NCBI GenBank assembly: GCA_028819575.1
Contig: JAPPLB010000173.1
Location: 1 to 64,000, forward strand
Direction of reading: 5' to 3'
Origin: Bryobacterales bacterium
Lineage (GTDB): Bacteria > Acidobacteriota > Terriglobia > Bryobacterales > UBA6623
Length of the DNA: 64,000 bases
This document shows, in pieces, positions 44,412 through 51,686 of the stretch. The notes beneath the pieces were generated by a model, which was not told where the DNA came from, did no database searches, and saw only the letters and a program-made list of their open reading frames with translations. Both the position numbers and the translations under genes were made by a program. Positions within the stretch are counted from its first letter, which is position 1, and each line of letters starts with the position of its first letter.

Positions 44412-44567
44412 CCTGAGTCAGCCTGCATTCCTTTGTTCTTATCCAGGGGGAGAAGCGCGAGCGTCGACCAGCACGCCGGTGGCGCAAGGAGCGGCAAGGA
44501 GCGGCTCGGCGCGGCACAGGCCTTCAGTGTTTCGCCGTTCCCGTCTCCACTGAATCTCCGGGTCCGT

Positions 44568-45554
44568 CTAAGACCTGATCCGCAGGACGAACCAGACGAT
44601 CCCCACAATGAACAGCAGAACGGCTCCGATTTTTGTGGGGTGCAGTTCGGGTGCGCCGGAGATGAGCCGCGACACCAGGTAGGCGAAGAGCAGCAGGACC
44701 AGCGCTTCGGCGGTCACGACACCGCTCAGAACGTAGAGCGGGTCCATCTCCGATCGCTGCAGGAAGCTGCCGAAGTAGATCCCGTGGAAGACGCCCATGC
44801 CCGCCGCCACCAGCCAGCGGTAGCCGGCTTCGGGCAGGACCAGGATCTCGACCGCGAGGTAGGCGACGGTAAGAGCCGCGGCAGCTTCGATGAACCGGGG
44901 AGGTGGTTGCCACGGCTTGAAGGCCAGGATGATGGCCGCGATCAGTTCGGCCACGATGAATGCGCCGGCAAGGGAAAACAGTTCTTTGCGGGACCGGCCT
45001 GCCAGAACCAGGGCCAGCAGGAAGAGAATCTGAAACGGTCCCACGATGACCCGCACCACGCCCGCTCCCGCTTGAGAGAAGAAGAGTTCGGTCGTTGTCG
45101 GCGGCGTGAATCGGATCTCCGAGCGGCTGAAGCTGAAATCGAAGATGGCCTGCTTGACGATGTCCCCGCGCACGGCCTTCAACACATGGACGTGATTGGG
45201 CACGGTAACGGCGGCGTAGGTGCATGCCACTTCGAGCCGTTCGACAGGCTGTGGGAACTCGAACGTCGCTTCACAGCGGTAGACGCCCTCGTCGGCGTTC
45301 GCCTTGCAGGAGCCGCTGCTCGCCATGACTTCGCGGCCATCGTCATAGAGGCGGAAATTTTCCAACAGCGAGCGTTCGGGCTCTTCGAGATGGACGATCT
45401 CGTAAAGCGGCATGCGCAGTTCGTAGCTGACATGCGAACCTTCGACTTCGAGTTGCCCGCTGCTCATGCTCATGATGTGTGCGGAGAGACTCGCCGGCAG
45501 CAGAGCGAGCAGGAACGCGGCGGCGCGGAGGGCGGCGATATTTGGAACCGGCAT
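44568..45554 (-). CDS. HupE/UreJ-type membrane protein
   Basis: 328 residues. A signal peptide (AAFLLALLPASLSAH) precedes a ~145-residue extracytoplasmic part, then about six membrane helices ending LLFIVGIVWFVLRI. The membrane part carries GMGVFHGIYFGSFLQ, a pattern typical of HupE/UreJ_2 proteins. Family members are linked to nickel supply for hydrogenase or urease, but neither enzyme is in the window. Its start is 11 bp after the stop of the TPR gene, so they are probably co-transcribed. Confidence 0.82.
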   Translation of the reverse strand: MPVPNIAALRAAAFLLALLPASLSAHIMSMSSGQLEVEGSHVSYELRMPLYEIVHLEEPERSLLENFRLYDDGREVMASSGSCKANADEGVYRCEATFEFPQPVERLEVACTYAAVTVPNHVHVLKAVRGDIVKQAIFDFSFSRSEIRFTPPTTTELFFSQAGAGVVRVIVGPFQILFLLALVLAGRSRKELFSLAGAFIVAELIAAIILAFKPWQPPPRFIEAAAALTVAYLAVEILVLPEAGYRWLVAAGMGVFHGIYFGSFLQRSEMDPLYVLSGVVTAEALVLLLFAYLVSRLISGAPELHPTKIGAVLLFIVGIVWFVLRIRS

Positions 45555-45565
45555 TCGGCGGGCTT

Positions 45566-47554
45566 CTATCGACCCTCTCCCAACTCCCGCAGATTGGTGC
45601 GGATTTGCTGTGCGAAGGGGTCCTGCGGCCCCAGGGTGCTTTCTATGATGGTGAGAGCCCTCCGAAGGAGTTGCCTGGCCGTGGAGTAGTCGTTTCTTTG
45701 AAGCGCGGCGTAAGCAAGGCTGTACACCGACTCGGCGACATCAGGGTGATGTTCGCCGAACACGCCTTCTCGGATCCGCAATGAGCGGCGGAACAGCGGC
45801 TCGGCGCCGGACAAGTCTCCCCGCATCAGCAGGACCGTGCCCAGGTTGTGGAGGCTCATGGCCACGTCGGGATGGTCGGCGGGCAGCGTCTTTTCTCGGG
45901 TTGCCAGCGCGCGGCGGCCGAAACGCTCGGATTCATCGAGACGCCCGAGTTCGCGCAGAGTGACTCCCAGATCGTCCTGCACTGCGGCCGTGGCGGGGTG
46001 CTCCGCTCCCAGCGTCCCTTCGAGCAAGGCGGCGGCTTCGCGTTGTTGAGGTTCAGCGGCTCCGAAGTCGCCCTGGGCGGCCGCCAGCAAGCCGAGGCGG
46101 TTCAAGGTGAGGGCGTAGCGGGGATGCTCGCGGCCGAGAGTTCGTTGCAAAAGAGAAGCCGCTTGGTTGTACTGCATCCGGGCAGCCGCCGTGTCGCCTC
46201 GGGCCTCATCCAACCGGGCCAACAACACCAACGTATCGGCAAGGGCGGCGTCATCCTTCGTTGCGGCCTTCTCTTGGAGCGAGAGCGCTCGGCGGGCGAA
46301 GGTCAACGCAGCGTTGAGATCGCCCTTTTCGAGAAGCAAGGAGCCAAGGTTCGCCGATGTCGTTGCGAGCCGGGGATTCTCGGAACCAAGATGCTTCTCG
46401 AACGTCTCCAGTGCGCGCCGCAGATGCCTTTCGGCTTCTTCGTATTTCCCTTGCTCCCGCAGAACGCCCGCGAGATTGTTCAGCGTCGAGGCGACCTCAG
46501 GGTGTTCTGAACCAAAGGATTTCTCGTATCCGGCCAGGGCTTCGCGATAAAGTTTCTCCGATTCGTCCGGTCTGCCCCGCGATTCCAGCAGGAAGCCGAG
46601 ATCATGGGCGCTGGCGGCCCGGTTGGGATCGTCGGGGGTCAGCGTTTTGCGCCGGATGGTCAGGGCTCGCCGATAGTGAGGCTCGGCCGCGGCAAGATCG
46701 CTCTGGGCTTCGAGAGCGGCCGCGAGCTTCTTGAGCAAAGCGGCGGCAACCGGCGTGGCTGCTTCCCCGTGGGTCTTGATTGCCCGCTCGTACAGCTTGA
46801 CCGCTTCCCGTGTATCGCCGCTCGCAACCAGCAGATCCGCTAGACGGACAAGGGTTTCCTGTATCGAAGCATCGGTAGCGTCGAATGACTTTTCGCGAAT
46901 CGCGAGGGCTTCGCGCAGCAGTGGCTCCGCCTGCTGATAGTCCTGACGGGATTCGAGAACGCCGGCTAGCGCCAGCAAGCTGTCAGCCACCTTGGGGTGA
47001 TCCGAACCCAGTTCTTTTCGCCGCTCGGCGAGCGCTTGGCGGTAGAGCGGTTCGAACAGGCGGCTGTCGCGCGGGTCTTGCTCGAACAGCGGTTCGGTTT
47101 CGGCCGCAGGTTCATTCGGCGCCGCTGCTAGCGGCGCCAGGCAGACGAGCGCGATCACCACGATGCCTAGCAGTCCGTGGCAGAAGTCCCGTGGAAGGCG
47201 CGGCGGGCTCCTGCGGTCGCTCGGTGCGGAGTGAGGAGGATGGTGATCCGGGTGATCTCCTCCGACGAACGACAAAGCCGACGGCCTTGGGCGGTCGACT
47301 CCGTGGTCAAGCTGGGCAGCAAGCTCAGAACCGCCGTTGGAACAAAAAACGTCCGTCGCCCAAAGGGGTACGCACCGCTTCGCCCGGTTGCGCGGAGAGA
47401 GCGGCGCTGTGTTCCTGGGGCGGCCACACGTTACGCAATCGGCCCCGGGGCGCGTAACGCCGCCTGCGTGACTTTTGCCACGGGCTGCTATGCGCAACGG
47501 CGTCAATTCGCTGCTGTGAGCTATGCCTGCGCGCGCCGATTCCTCGTATGCCAC
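45566..47554 (-). CDS. Secreted TPR-repeat protein with repeat inside signal peptide
   Basis: Up to 662 residues, mostly kinesin-light-chain-like TPRs of 42 residues (A..Y..ALAIREK type). The N-terminus is disrupted by the PAL-B1 repeat. LRIA is followed by ~107 repeat-encoded residues ending DFCHGLL, then GIVVIALVCLAPLAAAP. Without the repeat, a TTG start at 47495-47497 would give MRIGIVVIALVCLAPLAAAP, a good signal peptide. The frame is open throughout, and a GTG at 47554 could add 19 residues. It may be made with a 107-residue insertion or start inside the repeat. The TPRs probably serve protein binding, perhaps with the co-encoded HupE-like protein. Confidence 0.82.
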   Translation of the reverse strand: MAYEESARAGIAHSSELTPLRIAARGKSHAGGVTRPGADCVTCGRPRNTAPLSPRNRAKRCVPLWATDVFCSNGGSELAAQLDHGVDRPRPSALSFVGGDHPDHHPPHSAPSDRRSPPRLPRDFCHGLLGIVVIALVCLAPLAAAPNEPAAETEPLFEQDPRDSRLFEPLYRQALAERRKELGSDHPKVADSLLALAGVLESRQDYQQAEPLLREALAIREKSFDATDASIQETLVRLADLLVASGDTREAVKLYERAIKTHGEAATPVAAALLKKLAAALEAQSDLAAAEPHYRRALTIRRKTLTPDDPNRAASAHDLGFLLESRGRPDESEKLYREALAGYEKSFGSEHPEVASTLNNLAGVLREQGKYEEAERHLRRALETFEKHLGSENPRLATTSANLGSLLLEKGDLNAALTFARRALSLQEKAATKDDAALADTLVLLARLDEARGDTAAARMQYNQAASLLQRTLGREHPRYALTLNRLGLLAAAQGDFGAAEPQQREAAALLEGTLGAEHPATAAVQDDLGVTLRELGRLDESERFGRRALATREKTLPADHPDVAMSLHNLGTVLLMRGDLSGAEPLFRRSLRIREGVFGEHHPDVAESVYSLAYAALQRNDYSTARQLLRRALTIIESTLGPQDPFAQQIRTNLRELGEGR
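47168..47490 (-). mobile_element. PAL-B1 element inserted in frame in a signal-peptide coding region
   Basis: A 321 bp insert between TA dinucleotides at 47168-47169 and 47489-47490, with ends matching the 8332 copy. Its coding-strand interior matches that copy in ARGKSHAGGVTRPGA and in SFVGGDHPD plus HPPHSAPSD and SPPRLPRDFCHGLL, with a longer variable middle. 321 is divisible by 3 and the frame has no stop codon. It is oriented the same way relative to the host gene as the other copy and is read in the same frame. Confidence 0.85.
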
Positions 47555-47566
47555 TGCCCTTCAAGT

Positions 47567-47690
47567 CTAGCCTGCATTTCTACCTGTCTGACGGGCGAAG
47601 CACGCAATACGGACCGTCATGGCTTCGTGGCGCTTGCTCTCCATGCTCAATGCAGGATCAGGTACACCTCCACGCGCCGTGCGGCCTGCA
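47567..47690 (-). repeat. PAL-A repeat, truncated copy nested with PAL-B2
   Basis: It starts CTAGCCTGCATTTCT (47567-47581) and follows the reverse-orientation PAL-A sequence through TGCTCAATGC to about 47690. There it is cut by the PAL-B2 copy, whose TA begins at 47691. This suggests PAL-B2 inserted into PAL-A. Confidence 0.75.
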
Positions 47691-47828
47691 TAGCACCGTG
47701 AACAGCGCTGCGCCCGGCTGACAAGGCGTGACGAGAGAGCATATTGGACCTGTTCGACCGAGGAGCAACGCAGTTCAGCCGGGATGCATCGCCGCTTGAA
47801 TGCGGCGGGGCTTTTGCCACGGGCTGCA
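47691..47828 (+). repeat. PAL-B2 inverted-repeat element, damaged copy
   Basis: It matches the 3047-3210 element in reverse. The interior around GAGAGCATATTGGACCTGTTC and the intact right end GCTTTTGCCACGGGCTGC are clear. The left end (TAGCACCGTGAACAGC) is degenerate. The following stretch to 48024 shows no gene and is the upstream region of the pentapeptide-repeat gene. Confidence 0.78.
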
Positions 47829-48024
47829 AGGCGGCAGCAGAGGTTCGATGCAACCGTCGAGTGTTTCCACTCGGACCCATAGAATGTTCGGCTGGTGGAA
47901 CGAATCGTGATTTTGCTATCCGTTGTGCATCGTGTTGCCATAAAATTGGCTTGGTTACAGAACGATGTCGCTTGCGGCATGGCCGGGGGCGGATGGCGTT
48001 ACCTTCCTTGAAGGGATTTACGGA

Positions 48025-48672
48025 ATGGCCAATGGAAAGCAGCTCAGCATCCTGAAGCAAGGTGTCGCGGCCTGGAATCAGTGGCGTGACACACACCCCA
48101 AGAGTCGACCGGACCTGCACGACTGTGAGTTGGAGTCCGCAGACCTTGGCGGCGCTCACCTCGAACAGGCGGATCTGTGCGATGGTCACCTCGATGCCGC
48201 CAAGCTGGAGGGAGCACGATTGGACAGTGCAGACCTGGGCCGGGCGCATTTGCATGATGCGGACTTGCACGAGGCTCATTTAGAGGAAGCCAACCTCAGT
48301 TCGGCTCATTTGGAGAGGGCGCGGCTCGACAAGGCTCACTTGGAAGGCGCCGACCTTTGGGAGGCTGATCTCGAGGGAGCGAATCTCGAAGACGCCTCGC
48401 TGGAAGGCGCCGACCTTGGAGGAGCGTGTCTCGAGCGGGCTTTGCTGAATCGAGCCGAGTTGCGAGGCGCCTGTTTGCGCATGGCCAATCTTGAGGGCGC
48501 CGGTCTGGTGGGAGCGAACCTCGAAGGCGCGATGCTGACCGGTGCGCATGTCGAAGGGGCCGATTTTCGAGACGCCAAAGGCTTGACGCAGGAGCAGATC
48601 GAGTCGGCGCAAGGAGACCCTTTGACGGGCTTGCCCGAAGGGCTGCAACGGCCGGAGCACTGGCGCGGGTAG
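48025..48672 (+). CDS. Pentapeptide-repeat protein
   Basis: 215 residues from the ATG at 48025, which starts MANGKQLSILKQGVAAWNQW, a common leader of this family. It is followed by about 30 A(D/N/H)LxxA-type pentapeptides (EGADLWEADLEGANLEDAS), giving a right-handed beta-helix. Such proteins are often cytoplasmic with unknown roles; some mimic DNA and protect gyrase. An upstream in-frame ATG at 47965 would add 20 residues. The repeats also give antisense open frames, which are not genes. Confidence 0.88.
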   Translation: MANGKQLSILKQGVAAWNQWRDTHPKSRPDLHDCELESADLGGAHLEQADLCDGHLDAAKLEGARLDSADLGRAHLHDADLHEAHLEEANLSSAHLERARLDKAHLEGADLWEADLEGANLEDASLEGADLGGACLERALLNRAELRGACLRMANLEGAGLVGANLEGAMLTGAHVEGADFRDAKGLTQEQIESAQGDPLTGLPEGLQRPEHWRG

Positions 48673-48685
48673 GACGCGGCGCAGG

Positions 48686-50824
48686 TCAGCGCGCGAACAG
48701 CTCTTCTCTGAGCAGAAGATCGACGATCTTCCCCAAGGCTTCGATATCCTGCAGGTCCGATACCTCGCCGCCGGTGTGGGAGTAGCGTAGCGGCCAACTC
48801 AGGGGAATGTTGACCGCTCCGTACGGTATGAAACGCGACCCGTCGTTGCCGCCGGAAGTGACTCCATATTGAACGGGGATACCGTGTGAGCGGGCGAGGC
48901 TTGCGACGCGTTCGACCTCCGCTCGATTTGAGATACCGCTCGTATCGAGCGCCCTGATGACGAAGCCCCTGCCGAGCGGTGCGTGAGCCAGCGCCGGGTT
49001 CTCCATCGGCGAATCGGACGTGACGAAGCTGTCCACGGGGTAGACCCGTCGCGGTGAGTTCTCTTTGGCGAGGGCTTCGGCGCCGACGAGTCCGATTTCC
49101 TCCTTGCTGCTGAAGACGATCCAGGTGGGTCGCGCTTTGCTGAGCTTGCGGACTTCGGCGGCTGATAGCGATTGCAGAGTCCGCAGAAGGATGCCGCACC
49201 CCACCCGGTCGTCCAAGGCGCTTGCCGCCAAGCGCTGCCCCAGAAGTCGGCTCCAGCGTCTGGGAACAGTGACGGTGTCACCGGCAGTGATGCCGAGAGA
49301 CTCGGCTTCGTCCGCCGAACGGATACCGGCATCTACTGCGCCGCGCATCGTCATGCAGGCGTCCAGCGGTCCCTGAGCGGTGTGAACGATCACCGGTCGC
49401 CATTCGAACAGCGAGACGTTGAGCCCTCCCAGGGATTCGACGGAGAGCACTCCATCAGGTCCGATGCCCTTGACCTTGAATCCGATTTCATCCATATGAG
49501 CGACGAAGATGGCGCCGGGCGGTCCATCCGTGCCCAGAGGAACGATCAGGTTGCCGTGATCGTCGGTACGGGACCGGTGCTTTGCCCAGTCAGGCAGGCT
49601 CTGTCGAATCCAATCACGGACCGCGGATTCCGCACCGCTCACGCCGGGCAGGCTGGCCAGTTGGCGGATAAGTGAAGCAAGGGAATCGACTCCGGCTGGC
49701 CGGTTCACCGGAGTTTTTCCACGTCGGACGGGCTCGTATTCCTCTTCGGCCCAGGTGATGCCCACGGACGCTGCGAGTAAGCGAGCCGTCTTTTCCACCT
49801 CAGACAAATGAATCGTTTCGATGGGCGTGCCGTCATGTTCGGCGCCCACGGATAGCACGGCTGCTTGTTCGGCGTCCGGCCAAGGTTCCTCCATTCGGAA
49901 GGGACCAAAGGTCTTGGAGAACGAACTTGCTTGTTGGAAGTCAAGGTCGTGGTCAGAGGCGAGGCGCCAGAGTTCGTCTTGGAGCTCGGAAGACCAGCCG
50001 GACGCAGGCGCGATTTGCGAGCGCGGCTTGCCGCCCGGTGCGAGCCAGATCACGCGGTCGGCGGCGCTGCGCTGCAGCACGCGAAGCAGCCCGGTGTTGT
50101 AGTAGAACTGCTGCGTGACGAACGCCAGCGTAACGGTCCCCTCGGGCGGATCGTCGCTCAGCCGCTCGGCGAGGCGAAGCAGGGAGGCTGCTCCGGCCCG
50201 GCTGGCTATCCAGGGGGCGCTGAGCCGGCGGCCGCCGGGGAAACGGATCAGCCTTTTGTCGAGGGTGACCGGATCGAGCACTTCCACGCCGGCGGAGCGC
50301 GCCTCGGTGGCGGTCGAGGCTCCGATGTCAATGTAGAGATCCTTGTCGGTCCGTGTGGAGGAATGACCGCGTTCGTCGTCGAGGTGCACGGACGGCGCGG
50401 CCACCACGCCCATGAGATTTTCCCCTGTTCTTGTCCGTACGGTGACGTGCTGCGCCTGGAGCAGACTCTCGAACTGGTAGTGAGGAGGTGGTTCGGCAAG
50501 CCGCTTGAGGCGCAGATAGCCATTATCGGTGATGGCGGAAATAACAAAGCCCGGCTCGTCGAGGCCTGCGGCGATTAGCGTCCTCGGCAACCCCCGGCCG
50601 AATGTTTTCGTGATCGAACCAGTGTTGTCGACTTCCGCGTCCTGGCCGAGTTGACTCTCGATGTACTGCCGGACTTGGTCTTCGTTGCCGGCCGCTCCAT
50701 CGAGGGTTGCCAACTCGCCGAGATGCTCGGCGTGAGCCGCACAGAGGAAGACTGCGCCGAGGATCGGCGCGGTTCCCCATCGCGCGAGCAAAGCTTTACT
50801 TGTATGCAATGACGTCGATCTCAA
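48686..50824 (-). CDS. Exported M42-type metallopeptidase with duplicated domain
   Basis: 712 residues with a signal peptide (GTAPILGAVFLCAAHAE). The second half (~370-712) is an M42-like dinuclear aminopeptidase with VAHMDEIGFKVKGIG, ALDDRVGCG, SSKEEIGLVGA, VTSDSPMENPA, TSGGNDGS and a late YSHTGGEV His. The first half has the same layout, but AAGLDEPGFVISA has lost the metal His and other ligands appear degenerate, so it is probably structural. It probably trims peptides in the periplasm. Its start overlaps the RidA-like gene by 29 bp. Confidence 0.82.
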   Translation of the reverse strand: MRSTSLHTSKALLARWGTAPILGAVFLCAAHAEHLGELATLDGAAGNEDQVRQYIESQLGQDAEVDNTGSITKTFGRGLPRTLIAAGLDEPGFVISAITDNGYLRLKRLAEPPPHYQFESLLQAQHVTVRTRTGENLMGVVAAPSVHLDDERGHSSTRTDKDLYIDIGASTATEARSAGVEVLDPVTLDKRLIRFPGGRRLSAPWIASRAGAASLLRLAERLSDDPPEGTVTLAFVTQQFYYNTGLLRVLQRSAADRVIWLAPGGKPRSQIAPASGWSSELQDELWRLASDHDLDFQQASSFSKTFGPFRMEEPWPDAEQAAVLSVGAEHDGTPIETIHLSEVEKTARLLAASVGITWAEEEYEPVRRGKTPVNRPAGVDSLASLIRQLASLPGVSGAESAVRDWIRQSLPDWAKHRSRTDDHGNLIVPLGTDGPPGAIFVAHMDEIGFKVKGIGPDGVLSVESLGGLNVSLFEWRPVIVHTAQGPLDACMTMRGAVDAGIRSADEAESLGITAGDTVTVPRRWSRLLGQRLAASALDDRVGCGILLRTLQSLSAAEVRKLSKARPTWIVFSSKEEIGLVGAEALAKENSPRRVYPVDSFVTSDSPMENPALAHAPLGRGFVIRALDTSGISNRAEVERVASLARSHGIPVQYGVTSGGNDGSRFIPYGAVNIPLSWPLRYSHTGGEVSDLQDIEALGKIVDLLLREELFAR

Positions 50825-51251
50825 CCAGTGAATCTCCGGGTACGCCCCCGTAGGTTGCTACGGTCGTGCGGACAGGCGGATTGTCTCCGAAGCGGCCGCG
50901 GAAGACCTCGTTCATGGCACGGTAATCGTTCAGGTCGTGCAAGTAGACATTGCACTTGAGGCACTGATTCATCGATGACCCGGCGCGTTCGAGTTCTTTC
51001 TCGATGTTGTTGAGCACTTCGTCGGTGTGCTTCTTGATGTCGCCTTCCTGGTGATAGCCTTTGCCGGCCACGAATACCAGGTTGCCGTAGGTGACGAGCG
51101 GGCTGAAGAGTGGATTATCGGGCTTTCTCTCACCCCGCCAGAGCACCTTTCGCTCCGGTTTGGATTGGGCGGCGGCGGTGCCCGCTGCCCCGGCCACGGC
51201 AGCCACGGCGGCGCCTTTGGCAAGGAAACGTCTGCGATTGGTTTTCTTCAC
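50796..51251 (-). CDS. Tat-exported RidA-family protein
   Basis: 151 residues. A twin-arginine signal (TNRRRFLAKGAAVAAVAGAA) is followed by a RidA/YjgF fold with LVTYGNLVFVAGKG, CNVYLHDLNDYRAMNEVF and PPVRTTVATYGGVPGDSLVE. Cytoplasmic RidA deaminates reactive enamines and imines. An exported form is unusual and its substrate is unknown. The conserved Arg in VRTTV is present. It shares an operon with the M42-type peptidase. Confidence 0.86.
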   Translation of the reverse strand: MKKTNRRRFLAKGAAVAAVAGAAGTAAAQSKPERKVLWRGERKPDNPLFSPLVTYGNLVFVAGKGYHQEGDIKKHTDEVLNNIEKELERAGSSMNQCLKCNVYLHDLNDYRAMNEVFRGRFGDNPPVRTTVATYGGVPGDSLVEIDVIAYK

Positions 51252-51474
51252 GGTCTTGAACCTTCCTGAAATCTTGTAGAGAACGGGACTGACAATGAGG
51301 CTACCTTAGCGCGAAGAGTTTCCGTAGCGCCAGTGAGAGGGAAGACCGTCAACACGAGCGGCCTAGGTGCTTGTGTTGAGCACCGTATGCCTACGGACGC
51401 GTCCGGGCCATCACTGCTGTCTCGAACTCCAGTCGTGCAAGCGCTCTCTTACACTAATGCTCTGGCCTTCTTTT

Positions 51475-51659
51475 CTAGCCTGCATTTCTCACCACGCGGC
51501 GAGGCGAAGTGCGTGAGAGGGCCGTCAGGACGAGGCGCGCGCCGCTTGGCGCGCGCAGGCGTACTTGAACCGTACGTTGAGCACGGCAAGCAAGCGCAAC
51601 GAAGTCCTGGCGGTCGTATCGTGTGCTTCGGCCGTCGGGTGGTGAGAAATGCAGGCTAG
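51475..51659 (+). repeat. PAL-A palindromic repeat, reference copy
   Basis: A clean 185 bp copy bounded by CTAG at 51475-51478 and 51656-51659, with perfect 18 bp ends GCCTGCATTTCTCACCAC and complement. The inner parts of the arms are also similar when one is reversed. A GC-rich hairpin (GCGCGCCGCTTGGCGCGC) and a GTACTTGAACCGTAC hairpin lie in the middle. It sits in the divergent gap between the RidA-like and S9 peptidase genes. Confidence 0.9.
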
Positions 51660-51686
51660 TCATGCGGCGAGAAAAGCAGACTGGCC

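Noticed and set aside
44419-44447. Possible PAL-A fragment (GCCTGCATTCCTTTG) after the cupin gene
   Set aside because: Only about 12 bases match an end and no interior or second end follows, so chance cannot be excluded.
48120-48600. Regular repeated units that could look like a CRISPR array or tandem DNA repeat
   Set aside because: They are the 15-base periodicity of pentapeptide-repeat codons within a gene, without conserved repeats and spacers.
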